From Caldilineaceae bacterium (GTDB lineage: Bacteria > Chloroflexota > Anaerolineae > Caldilineales > Caldilineaceae), in contig JAPPAJ010000249.1 of the NCBI GenBank assembly GCA_026705565.1, positions 1 through 39,626 of the forward strand: a stretch of 39,626 nucleotides of DNA. Direction: 5' to 3'. Shown here one piece after another: positions 1-10,898 of the stretch (its first letter is position 1; each line of letters opens with the position of its first letter). A program made the position numbers and the translations under genes. The notes beneath the pieces are model-generated. The model made no database searches. It was not told where the DNA came from and saw only the letters and a list, made by a program, of their open reading frames with translations.

Positions 1-106
1 TTAATCCCCGTGCCGCCGGAGGGGTTCCTTATCTCAAAAACTGTTCACTCCATTGCCGAATCAGTCATTCAAGACATACACTGCAATGTCCGGCACTGAC
101 TACACG

Positions 107-145
107 GTACCGGGAATAAATACGGTTCGTATTTATTCCCGGTAC
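107..145. repeat. Perfect inverted repeat: 18-bp stem GTACCGGGAATAAATACG, GTT loop
   Basis: gtaccgggaataaatacg gtt cgtatttattcccggtac; the arms are exact reverse complements. Confidence 0.9.
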
Positions 146-543
146 ATGCCCATGTGATTCCCTGCCAGCAGTCATATTTGGAGCCTCGGGAGCTGCCTGC
201 GACAACAGACCGGCATCCCTTGGGCCGATCCGAGTGAATTCGCCAAACTTCGCACGCATCCACACAGATTGTGACGGTTTCTTTGGTTTCCAAGGCCACG
301 GCAACTCCACAGGCAGCCTGTTTGCCTCCTGATGGAATCTTGTTTTCAACCATTATCAACATAATAATTACAATCTATTTCCAATATATGAGAACAAATT
401 TCGTGATATCAGGAAAATTCCACGTACTCCCTAAGCCGTTTGCGTGATCCGGTCCTGACCGGATCGATACTTCCAGCGATGCACAACACCAGCATGTTCG
501 CATCCTAAAGGCACGTTGCCAATGCATAAATTCAACCATCCGC

Positions 544-765
544 CTATTTCAATCTTCCGTCCTCAATTGCAGCCATGTCGCCGTCTTTATCGTTCACAAT
601 GCTGTTCTTTATTTTACGGATTGCGTCTCAAAATGTCCATGTCCATAGATCGAAGTCCGGCACAACATGCCATCGGTTTTTGTTTTCAGCGTACTTCAAC
701 TTTGTCAAATCCCAGTCGCCGGATGCCTTCGTCGGAAAATATTTGGTGGATGTTCTTTCGTTGTC
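544..765 (-). pseudogene. Coding-like fragment of unknown family with an in-frame TGA
   Basis: Minus strand reads ERTSTKYFPTKASGDWDLTKLKYAENKNRWHVVPDFDLWTWTF*DAIRKIKNSIVNDKDGDMAAIEDGRLK*; natural composition on both sides of the stop. Confidence 0.4.
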
Positions 766-1221
766 ACGACAGCTTGCAGTCGGTCCATGCGCTTCACTTT
801 TCAGGACAGTGGATGCCAAGTGTGGTTTCTTCAACTGGCGCGGGGCAATACGCAGAGGTTGCGGCATCCCGACGCGAGGCCGACATCGATACCCGGTTCC
901 GGCCGTTCCCGACACGACAAGGAGCCAAGCTGACGGGATGGTGGGCAAGGTCCCGCGTGGATCGGATTCGTTGCCACGTCCCGACCGGCCAGAGCCCCAC
1001 TTCCAGCCGCGGGCCGTTCTCGCAAGGGGAGATGAACCAAGACTCGCCGGTTGCGGCGGCTCCAAGCTGCACGCACGGCATTCTCCGTAGCAGACAGGAA
1101 GCAGAGGAGTGAGATCCGTTCACCCCCCGGTTCCTCGGACTAGGAGAAGCAATCGTAGTTTAGAATAGGCTGCTTCCAACACTTCCCTGCGCCGTTGCCC
1201 CCACCGCCACCTGACTGCTCC

Positions 1222-3309
1222 ATGGACACCCTGGTTGAATACCTGCAAAGCGAATTCGCCAATCTGACCCCGGAGGAACTGCACCTGTTGGCGTCGGGCA
1301 TGCAGGAGCGCACGGTCGAACAGTACCAGTCGCTCTGCCGCAGAGGCGAGGACAGCGAAACCTTCGCCGTCATCAAGTCGGGCCGGGTCGGCCTCCTGGA
1401 CAGCGACGGGCGCACCATGGTCACCCTGACCGCAGGCAATGTGCTGGGTGCCAGGGACTTCTTCACCAACGCGCCGGCGCAGATGACAGCCCGGGCCGAA
1501 AGCCCGCCGGTGACGTTCTGGGAATTGACGGCCGAAACGTTTGCGGACCTGCTGGAGGCCCAACCCCGGCTGGGAGTCCATTTCGCGCACAGCTTTGGCA
1601 ACACCGATTCCTCCACCCGCCTGACCGAGCATCTGCGCCGACGGCTGCATCGGTTGCCGGCCTTCTCGGGTCTGGGAACCGACGTGTTGACCATGGTGGC
1701 GGCGGCCCTGACCCCCATGGAACTGCAACTGGGCGACACCTTGTACAGGTCGGGCGAACAGCCCAGCGGCCTGTATCTGGCAGTGGAAGGCAGCCTGTCC
1801 CGCATGACGGACAGCCAGCCCCCGATGCTGATCGAGGACAGTGCGCTGCTGGGCGGCGAAAACCTGGCCAGCGACATTCCCTACAACCACACGGTCGTGG
1901 CGGAGGAACCCACCCTTTGCTGGGAGCTTTCGCGCAACGACTTTCACCGCATCAACCAGGTGCATCCGGTTCTGCAACGGGCCCTGAACCGGCCGGCCAT
2001 ACCCGCGCGGCCGGACACGATTGCCACCCCCGCGCCGGCGGCCGGCGACTTCTCGTTGGCCAGTGTCCGCGAACTGGCATCGTTGCCGGACCATGTCCTG
2101 AAGGCCGTATCCCAAGTGGTCGCCACCCGCTCCGTATCGGCCGGGCAGGTCGTCTACCGGCCCGGGGAACCGAGTGCCGAGTTCTATGTGGTCCACTCGG
2201 GCGAAATCGAACTGTCAACCCCGTCGGACATCGGAGTCAACCAGGAACTGAGCCGGGCCGCGGTGCAGGATGTCTTTGGCCTGGACAGCCTCCAGGCGCA
2301 GACACCTCGCACCAAGCAGGCAACGGCCACCGTGGACACGGAACTGCTGGTCCTGCCCCGCATCTACCTGTTGCGCCTGGCCGAACAGTTCCCCGAAGTC
2401 AACAGGCTTCTGACTCCCGACACGGCCCCCCGCCCGTCGGAACCCGCGGAGGAGCCACCAACCCCGTCGACCGGTCTGCGCGCCGAGAGTGACCTGGGCG
2501 ACTTGCACGGCTTCAGCGTCTTCTGGGGCCTGACCGGCCAGGAACTGGCACGCATTCAGACGGAATTGCAACCGGTTGTCTTCTATCCCCAGGAACAACT
2601 GTTCACGCGGGGCGACACCGTCACCGCCCTGTACCTGCTCCAGGAAGGCAAGGTCCTGCTGGAGGCGGAGGATGGGCAAATACGGTACCTGGAACCGACC
2701 AGCGCCATCGGTCTGGGCAGCCTCCTGTCCCAGGCGCCCGTAACCGAACACGCCTTCGCCTCGACGGAAATCCGGGTCGTCCTCATTCCGCGGGAAAGAG
2801 TGTGGCAGCTCGCCACCGAGATACCCCGGTTTGACGAGAACCTCCGCAGCCTAGCCCAACAGGAAACCAGCGCCCCCCCGGTGCCCGTTGTGCAACAGCC
2901 ACCCGCGACACCGCCCCCAACCTGGCCGGCCGCGGCCGAACCGCCGCCTGTTCAGCCTTCGCCAACCACTCCCTCGGAGCCTGCCACCGAGCCCAGTCTG
3001 GCAGAGCCGCCCTCCGGCCTGCCGCCGGCCCACAGTCCCCAGATCACCTCGCAACCGTCCGAACCCGTCAACCCGTTCGGGCCGCCACCGGCTGGAACCC
3101 CGCCCCTGTCCGCACCGGGACCGGCCCCGGTGGTGGAACAGGATCCGTTCCTGGCCGGCAGCAAGTCCAGCACGCGGGACGATCAGGGCTTTGGCGGCAT
3201 GAGCGTTGCCGGCAAAATCAGGGCGATTCTCACGGCGGTACTCGTCGTCTACCTGGTCGGATGGACCGCCTTCAGCCTCATTCAGGATCTGGTTCCCGGC
3301 CTGTTCTAG
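1222..3309 (+). CDS. Multi-domain cyclic-nucleotide-binding-like (CRP/CAP fold) protein with Pro-rich linker and C-terminal transmembrane helix
   Basis: About four repeats of the cNBD pattern (e.g. YRPGEPSAEFYVVHSGEIEL, LFTRGDTVTALYLLQEGKVLLEAEDG), Pro-rich stretch, TM segment ILTAVLVVYLVGWTAFSLI; ATG at 1222 preferred over the ORF start at 1195. Confidence 0.75.
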   Translation: MDTLVEYLQSEFANLTPEELHLLASGMQERTVEQYQSLCRRGEDSETFAVIKSGRVGLLDSDGRTMVTLTAGNVLGARDFFTNAPAQMTARAESPPVTFWELTAETFADLLEAQPRLGVHFAHSFGNTDSSTRLTEHLRRRLHRLPAFSGLGTDVLTMVAAALTPMELQLGDTLYRSGEQPSGLYLAVEGSLSRMTDSQPPMLIEDSALLGGENLASDIPYNHTVVAEEPTLCWELSRNDFHRINQVHPVLQRALNRPAIPARPDTIATPAPAAGDFSLASVRELASLPDHVLKAVSQVVATRSVSAGQVVYRPGEPSAEFYVVHSGEIELSTPSDIGVNQELSRAAVQDVFGLDSLQAQTPRTKQATATVDTELLVLPRIYLLRLAEQFPEVNRLLTPDTAPRPSEPAEEPPTPSTGLRAESDLGDLHGFSVFWGLTGQELARIQTELQPVVFYPQEQLFTRGDTVTALYLLQEGKVLLEAEDGQIRYLEPTSAIGLGSLLSQAPVTEHAFASTEIRVVLIPRERVWQLATEIPRFDENLRSLAQQETSAPPVPVVQQPPATPPPTWPAAAEPPPVQPSPTTPSEPATEPSLAEPPSGLPPAHSPQITSQPSEPVNPFGPPPAGTPPLSAPGPAPVVEQDPFLAGSKSSTRDDQGFGGMSVAGKIRAILTAVLVVYLVGWTAFSLIQDLVPGLF

Positions 3310-4001
3310 ACCCGGACCTGCGACAGTCCCGCCGCCAACCGGACATCCCGCCGGCCGGCCACCATCTGGCGGCTCGCCTCAATTCGGCCGCGCCACGTTT
3401 CGTCGCGGCCCGCCAGGCCGCGTGCCCAGTACAGCGCCTGCAGGTGGGCCGTCAACGCAGCCTCTCCGAATGTGGCCCCTTTCAGCCATCGGGCCAGAAA
3501 CAGCGGCAGGGTCGGCACCGGCAGCCAGTTTTCGCCGAGTACGCCATTCACAGCCTGGGCTCCCGCCGCCAGCCAGGCATCGGCCTGGCTGGCGGAATGG
3601 CAGGCAATTGTGTAGACGCATCCGAGATGCATGGGCAACCCGTACCCAACCTGCACCGCCTGCAGTTCGTTCAGAAACCCCTGATCCAAGCAGGCGCCCT
3701 GCCAGCCAATCGCCCCTTCGGGCGATCCGTGGGTGAGCACCAGCAGGTCGGCCACGGCCCGTTGGCTGATCCCCACAAGGGTCGAAAGCAGCTCATCGGG
3801 ACGAGCTCTCTGGTCCTCCAGAACCCGGATCTCCTGCCAGTGCCGGTCCGCACCCAGCATGGACAGCATCGTGCGGGCACCGCGTTCGCTCCAGTAGTCC
3901 AGCGCACGGCTCAGGGTCGGCGGCAGATTCAAGTGTCCGAACGCACCACCGTTTTCCAGGAACACCACCAAGCTGCGACGCCTGGATATGGAATTCTCCA
4001 T
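3306..4001 (-). CDS. Putative clan CD (caspase/CHAT-like) fold protein
   Basis: LLVLTHGSPEGAIGW ... CVYTIACHSASQADAWLAAGAQAVNGVLGENW: candidate His-Gly and Ala-Cys dyad with caspase/CHAT spacing and order. Confidence 0.5.
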   Translation of the reverse strand: MENSISRRRSLVVFLENGGAFGHLNLPPTLSRALDYWSERGARTMLSMLGADRHWQEIRVLEDQRARPDELLSTLVGISQRAVADLLVLTHGSPEGAIGWQGACLDQGFLNELQAVQVGYGLPMHLGCVYTIACHSASQADAWLAAGAQAVNGVLGENWLPVPTLPLFLARWLKGATFGEAALTAHLQALYWARGLAGRDETWRGRIEASRQMVAGRRDVRLAAGLSQVRV

Positions 4002-4038
4002 GCTGCGGGATCCTTGGCACCGGCCGCACCGGCGGCGG

Positions 4039-4338
4039 TCAAACCTCTTCCTGCACCAGCTTCAGGGACAGATTGTCGACCAGTGACTTGAACTCCTCCC
4101 ACAGCTTCTGCCAGCGGTCAGTCCGCACCAGTTCCCGCAGGGCATCCGCCGAGCCCTCCGCGACAATGCCACCCAGGAACTGGGGGATCTCGCCCCACAT
4201 GGTCCACCAAATCTCGCCGACATAGACTCGTCCGTGTCCCTGCACCAATGGCGCAATGCTCTGGGCGAAGAAGCGTTGCCCGGCACCGGCCTCCCCGTCG
4301 CGGGCATCAAACGTAATGATGAGTTTGTACAGCATCAT
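4039..4338 (-). CDS. Small alpha/beta protein, possibly dimeric alpha-beta barrel (ABM-like)
   Basis: MMLYKLIITFDARDGEAGAGQRFFAQSIAPLVQGHGRVYVGEIWWTM...; ORF bounded by neighbours. Confidence 0.4.
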   Translation of the reverse strand: MMLYKLIITFDARDGEAGAGQRFFAQSIAPLVQGHGRVYVGEIWWTMWGEIPQFLGGIVAEGSADALRELVRTDRWQKLWEEFKSLVDNLSLKLVQEEV

Positions 4339-4399
4339 GGAGTCCCAACCTTCACCTGCGGACTTTGATGGGCGCAACGGGGACGGTTCGGTCCCATCG

Positions 4400-5734
4400 T
4401 CAGCCGAGTGACACGCCGACCGGTTCGGCGGCCGGCAGATCGGGCAAATGCTCGTTCGCCTTCCGCTGGAAGGTCTCAATCCTGATGGAACGCAATATGA
4501 ATATGGCCCCGATGATACCTGCACCCTCCAAGAGAAAGACCGCGGCATAGCCCAGCCAGGGACTGCCGCTGTAAAACTCGATGAATTCACCCAGGCCGAC
4601 AGGCACAAATATCATGGCCTGGGCCAGAAAGGTTGCGACGCTCCAGGCTCCGATGTACAGGGCACGGGCACGGGGCACAGTCATGCGCAGCATGAACGTC
4701 AGGTTGCTTTGTGTCATCAGGCCACCGCCCAGGCCCAGCACCAACACGGAGCCCATGAACAGATAGGTCTGGCCCAGCAGGCCGGAGCCGGAAATAAGGA
4801 GAAAGGCAGCGGCGGCCAAGCAGGATCCCGCGCCGGACACGGCGCGCTCTCCGTACCTGCGCACGAGCGGAATGCCGGCCAGCATGGTGACCAGGAAGCC
4901 GATCCCCCAAATCGAGATCAGCCGCGACGTGCCCGAAACGGACATGCCCAACACTTCCGCCCCGAAGGGCTCCAGCAGGACATCCTGTGTGTGGATGCAG
5001 AGCAACACAAGCATCAGGTAGGCGAAATACCGCAGTGCCACAGAATTGTCCCTGAGCGACCTGAGCAGCTGACTGGACGGGGTCCGGGATGGCTGCCTGT
5101 CCGCCGTTGGAGGCTCGGAAGGCTGTTCCAGGCGCAGGGCGCCCAGCAGCACGAGCACCAAGGCGATCACCGGCACCGCAATCAGCACCACGGTTAGGCG
5201 GGCCTGGGAGTAGGTTTCCAACTGGGACGACAGGAAGACGCCGGTGCCGATGCTCGCCGCAATCATGGCGGTGAACATGATCCCGATGGTGCGGCTCCGT
5301 TCCTGCGGGTCCACCCGCGCCGATAGTAGGGCCAGGTAGGCCACCGACGACAGGTTGATGCCCACGCCCCATACCAGGAACACCCCAACCGTGGCGGCGA
5401 ACCCGGTTAACAGGTTCTCCGGAATTAGAAACACGGTGAAGGCCATGAGCGAGGCACCGACGGCCGCCATCAGGCCGCCCAGCCGAATCCACGTCACGAA
5501 CCGTCCGCCCGCGGCGGTCTGCCGGTCCATCAACGCGCCGAACCAAATCTGCAGTGGCGACAGCAGATAGGGCAGCGTCACGAGAAACGCCACCAGTGTG
5601 CTCGACAACCCCATCTCGGCAATCATCACGCGGTTCAGGACGCTGGTGACCGGTACCACGGTCAGGGCGGTGCCCACGTGAATCAGCGTGAACTGCAAAA
5701 GCCGGCGACCGGCGGACGACCGGAAGTCAAACAT
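4400..5734 (-). CDS. MFS transporter, PucC/BCD-like family
   Basis: 12-TM-like protein MFDFRSSAGRRLLQFTLIHVGTALTVVPVTSVLNRVMIAEMGLSSTLVAFLVTLPYLLSPLQIWFGALMDRQ, resembling PucC family N-terminus. Confidence 0.7.
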   Translation of the reverse strand: MFDFRSSAGRRLLQFTLIHVGTALTVVPVTSVLNRVMIAEMGLSSTLVAFLVTLPYLLSPLQIWFGALMDRQTAAGGRFVTWIRLGGLMAAVGASLMAFTVFLIPENLLTGFAATVGVFLVWGVGINLSSVAYLALLSARVDPQERSRTIGIMFTAMIAASIGTGVFLSSQLETYSQARLTVVLIAVPVIALVLVLLGALRLEQPSEPPTADRQPSRTPSSQLLRSLRDNSVALRYFAYLMLVLLCIHTQDVLLEPFGAEVLGMSVSGTSRLISIWGIGFLVTMLAGIPLVRRYGERAVSGAGSCLAAAAFLLISGSGLLGQTYLFMGSVLVLGLGGGLMTQSNLTFMLRMTVPRARALYIGAWSVATFLAQAMIFVPVGLGEFIEFYSGSPWLGYAAVFLLEGAGIIGAIFILRSIRIETFQRKANEHLPDLPAAEPVGVSLG

Positions 5735-5737
5735 GGC

Positions 5738-7552
5738 TCATTCTCTTCCCAGCAAACGGATGGGCAGTTCGGTCATGGTCCGCAGCAGCCGCAGTTCCTG
5801 ACGGAGATTGCGCACCGAGCTGATTTCGCGCTGCACCCCCACCGTGGACAGCCCCAGGGTGCGGGCCGGTGCCAGAAACACGTCCAGGCAGCTGACCAGC
5901 ACGATGCGCTCCGGATCCAAGCCCAAGCCAAGAAGGGCATGGCGTACGCCGTCCCGCTGCGGAGGCAGCTTGGACATCTGTTCCCGAGTCACCACCACAT
6001 CGAACACATCCAGGGGCAGGCCGGCCTCCCGCAACTGCGTTTCAAGCGCAGAGCGGGGCCGAATGGTGATCAACCCCAGACGCAGACCCTCCTCCTGCAG
6101 CCGATTCAGGGCGGGCAGCACATCCTCGTGCAGCTGCAGGTTGGTGGCTGCGGTCAGGCCCAGGGTGGGATGCAAGATTTTCTGCAAGCGGCGATCATTC
6201 ACGCGCAGGCGAATCAGCAGGTTGTACAGGCGCGCCACAAACCCCGCCAGATCGCCCTGCACATGCAGCAGGACTTCGCGGCGACGCCAGATGGGCCAGC
6301 GTTCGCCCCCCAGGATCCAGCCCAGGGGTGTCAGGAACCGATCCGCTAGCCGGGTGCTGAACCGTGTCAAAGTCCCGTCCAGCGTGAACAGCACCGCCTT
6401 GATGTCGTTCGACCGGAGCGCCTCCCACTCCAAGGCCGGATCCGCCGAATCCTCGGTGATGCGCGGCACGCCGGGACGATCCCACAGCTTGTTCCAGATG
6501 TAGCGCACGAGCAGGACGGAACTGGCGAACGTCGGCGCCGCCAGCAGCACGCCGATGACCCCGAACTGGAGCGCGCCGAAGATGATGACCGTGAAGGTCA
6601 CGGCCGGATGCAGGTGGACCCGCCGGCCAATGAAGCGCGGAATGAAATAGATGCTCTCGACCTGGCCGATCACGATGTACAGGCCGGCCACCAGGGCCGC
6701 GAACCACAGGTGGGGCATGTTCAGCCAGTTGGAACCCGAGATGAGCGCCACCGTGACCCCGACCACCCCGCTGGCGATGGGGCCCACAATCGGCAGGAAC
6801 TCGAGCACGCCGGCGATGACGGCCAGGGCCCGGGCGTTCGGCACCCCGACGATGAACAGGGCCATGAAGACCGTGCAGCCCACGACCAGGCCCAGGAGCA
6901 CCTGACCCCGCAGGAATGCCATCCAAATGCGATCCAGCTCGCTGGCCAGTTCGACCGCCTCGGACCGCCAGGGATCGGGGATGGCGCGGGCAAAGACCGC
7001 CTTGAGCCGGTTCCAGTCCTTGAGCATCCAGAAACTGAGGACGATTACATAGATGATGCTCAGCAGGCCGGAGGTCAGGCTGCCCAGGTAGGTGGTCAGA
7101 CTGCCCAGGCCGTTCACGATTATGGTCTGTATCTCCTGGTTGAACTGGGTGATCAGATCGCCGCTGAGAAACTCGACCTCGCCGACCAGGGGCAGGCTGA
7201 TCGACTCCATCCAGGGCACGGTGGAGGTATTGATGCTGCGCAGCAGCGCATCCAGATCGGACTGCAACTGCACCAAAAACCTCTGGATCCATGGCCCCAA
7301 AACGAGCCACAGCAGGGCCACCAGCCCAATGAGCAGTGCATAGACGATGACCGCCGCAATGCTGCGCGGCAGATCGCGGCGCTCCAGCCTTTCCACCGGG
7401 ATATTGAGGATGAACACCACCAGGCACGCCACCACTGTGGGGGCAATCATCGCCCGAAAGACGATCAGCAGCCCAATCGCCAGCAGGCCCAGGATGGAGC
7501 CAACTGTGATCTTGACGGCCGGTGGCCAGTGGGTCCCGGTGAGCATGGACAC
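5738..7552 (-). CDS. AI-2E family transporter fused to a HAD-like C-terminal domain
   Basis: N-term multi-TM permease (RSIAAVIVYALLIGLVALLWLVLGPWIQRFLVQL...); C-term KAVLFTLDGTLTRF...LRLGLITIRPRSAL...IVLVSCLDVFLAPARTLGLSTVGV. Confidence 0.75.
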   Translation of the reverse strand: MSMLTGTHWPPAVKITVGSILGLLAIGLLIVFRAMIAPTVVACLVVFILNIPVERLERRDLPRSIAAVIVYALLIGLVALLWLVLGPWIQRFLVQLQSDLDALLRSINTSTVPWMESISLPLVGEVEFLSGDLITQFNQEIQTIIVNGLGSLTTYLGSLTSGLLSIIYVIVLSFWMLKDWNRLKAVFARAIPDPWRSEAVELASELDRIWMAFLRGQVLLGLVVGCTVFMALFIVGVPNARALAVIAGVLEFLPIVGPIASGVVGVTVALISGSNWLNMPHLWFAALVAGLYIVIGQVESIYFIPRFIGRRVHLHPAVTFTVIIFGALQFGVIGVLLAAPTFASSVLLVRYIWNKLWDRPGVPRITEDSADPALEWEALRSNDIKAVLFTLDGTLTRFSTRLADRFLTPLGWILGGERWPIWRRREVLLHVQGDLAGFVARLYNLLIRLRVNDRRLQKILHPTLGLTAATNLQLHEDVLPALNRLQEEGLRLGLITIRPRSALETQLREAGLPLDVFDVVVTREQMSKLPPQRDGVRHALLGLGLDPERIVLVSCLDVFLAPARTLGLSTVGVQREISSVRNLRQELRLLRTMTELPIRLLGRE

Positions 7553-8149
7553 TCAGGATGGAAATAGCGTTATGTCGGGCAGGGGCCAGTAGCGCAGCCA
7601 GGCGCGGCCCACGATCTGATCACTGACAACCGGGCCGAAATTCCGGCTGTCGTGGCTGTTGGGCCGGTTGTCGCCCATCACAAAATATTCGTCGTCGTCC
7701 AGTTGCCGCGGTCGGAGCGATTCCTCCATTCTGCTCTGGACGTAGACCTCCGACCGCCGGATGCCGTTGACCCAGACCACGCCCTCCACGATCTCCAGGG
7801 TGTCCCCGGGCGCGGCGATCACCCGCTTGATCAGGTTTTCACGCTGGTTTGGTATGTCCAGGACCACGACATCGCCCACGGCCGGCGGAGCAAAGCGGTA
7901 TGAAACCTTCTCTACCACCAGCCGCTGATACGGGCTTAGCAGCGGTTCCATGCTTGAACCGAAGACCACGGTGGTTTCGGCCACCAGCCGGTTGACCAGC
8001 AGGGCCAGCACCAGCGCGGGGACCAGAACCAACAGCAGTTCCTTGGCCACCGACCAAATCAGCGCGAACGGAGACAGATCCTCCGCGGCCGTGTCCCCCT
8101 GTGCGAGGTCCGCGTCTTGCACGGTGGTTGCCGGTGGTTCCTTGTGCAT
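7553..8149 (-). CDS. lepB: Signal peptidase I
   Basis: FGSSMEPLL (Ser), RENLIKRVIAAPGD (Lys), YFVMGDNRPNSHDSRNFGPV boxes. Confidence 0.93.
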   Translation of the reverse strand: MHKEPPATTVQDADLAQGDTAAEDLSPFALIWSVAKELLLVLVPALVLALLVNRLVAETTVVFGSSMEPLLSPYQRLVVEKVSYRFAPPAVGDVVVLDIPNQRENLIKRVIAAPGDTLEIVEGVVWVNGIRRSEVYVQSRMEESLRPRQLDDDEYFVMGDNRPNSHDSRNFGPVVSDQIVGRAWLRYWPLPDITLFPS

Positions 8150-8175
8150 GGTCGCTCCGGAGCCGAACCAAGTCC

Positions 8176-9891
<1,716 letters not shown>

Positions 9892-9949
9892 GGGCCCAAG
9901 TCTCTCGAATGCGCGTTTCCAGGTCATTCCCAATCGGGGCAGACCGGAG

Positions 9950-9955
9950 ATTATA
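9950..9955 (-). promoter_or_regulatory. Candidate -10 box TATAAT upstream of the SAT/APSK gene
   Basis: TATAAT on the minus strand about 60 nt upstream of the ATG; no convincing -35. Confidence 0.35.
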
Positions 9956-9976
9956 CCCGGATTCGGGCTTGTTTTT

Positions 9977-10879
9977 TTAGGTATCCGACGGCGCGGAAGG
10001 CCGGTTGCGGACGACCTGCTCCGCCAGTGCCACAAGATACCGGCCATAGGCGTTGCCGGCCATCCGCTGCCCCAGTTCCTTCATCTGCGCAAGCGAGATG
10101 AAACCGCGCCGCCATGCTATTTCCTCCGGTGCCGACACCATGAGCCCCTGCCGTTGCTGCAACATCTGCACGAGGCGGGACGCCTCCAACAAAGAGTCGT
10201 GGGTGCCCGTATCCAGCCAAGCGACGCCGCGGCCCAACTCCGTGACCCTCAGTTCGTCCCGTTCAAGATAGGTTCGGTTGACATCGGTTATCTCCAATTC
10301 GCCGCGGGTGGACGGTGTCAGTCCCCGGGCAATGGCGCACACTTGGCTGTCGTAGAAGTAAATCCCGGTCACGGCGTGGTGGGAACGGGGCCGTACCGGC
10401 TTTTCCTCCAGCGACAAGACCCGTCCCGTGCCATCGAACTCGACCACGCCGAACTCGCTGGGATTGGCCACGGGGTAGGCGAAGACCTGGGCGCCCCCGT
10501 TCAGGGATGCAGCCGCCTGCAGGACTTCCGGCAGGCCGTGACCATAGAAGAAGTTGTCGCCCAGAATGAGGCACACACTGTCGCCGGCGATGAAATCGGC
10601 GCACAGCAGGAAGGCCTCTGCCACGCCCCTCGGCTCCGCCTGGGCCACATAAACGATGTCGAGGCCCCACTTGCGGCCATCGCCCAGGACCGCTTCGAAC
10701 TGCGGCTGGCTGCCGGGCGTGCAAACCACCGCGATCTCGCGCAACCCCGCCAGCATCAGCATCGACAGGGGATAGTAGATCAACGGCTTGTCGTAGACGG
10801 GCAGCAGCTGTTTGCTGGTCGCCAGCGTGATGGGATGCAGACGGGTGCCGTGCCCGCCCGCCATCAGGATTCCCTTCAT
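9977..10879 (-). CDS. rfbA: Glucose-1-phosphate thymidylyltransferase
   Basis: [49 protein letters not shown]...[17 protein letters not shown]. Confidence 0.92.
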   Translation of the reverse strand: MKGILMAGGHGTRLHPITLATSKQLLPVYDKPLIYYPLSMLMLAGLREIAVVCTPGSQPQFEAVLGDGRKWGLDIVYVAQAEPRGVAEAFLLCADFIAGDSVCLILGDNFFYGHGLPEVLQAAASLNGGAQVFAYPVANPSEFGVVEFDGTGRVLSLEEKPVRPRSHHAVTGIYFYDSQVCAIARGLTPSTRGELEITDVNRTYLERDELRVTELGRGVAWLDTGTHDSLLEASRLVQMLQQRQGLMVSAPEEIAWRRGFISLAQMKELGQRMAGNAYGRYLVALAEQVVRNRPSAPSDT

Positions 10880-10898
10880 GTCGAATGCCGATTGCCGG

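Noticed and set aside
33-56. tctcaaaaactgt...ccattg shared with about 20147-20170
   Set aside because: Only 13 + 6 matching bases around a 5-nt mismatch; too little to claim a repeat family without a genome search
1120-2196. 358-aa minus-strand ORF
   Set aside because: Antisense to the cNBD protein; composition typical of a reverse-frame artefact
9956-9978. cccg-gatt-cggg followed by T7, looking like a terminator
   Set aside because: T tract is correct only for the plus strand, where no gene ends; both flanking genes are on the minus strand and the stem is only 4 bp
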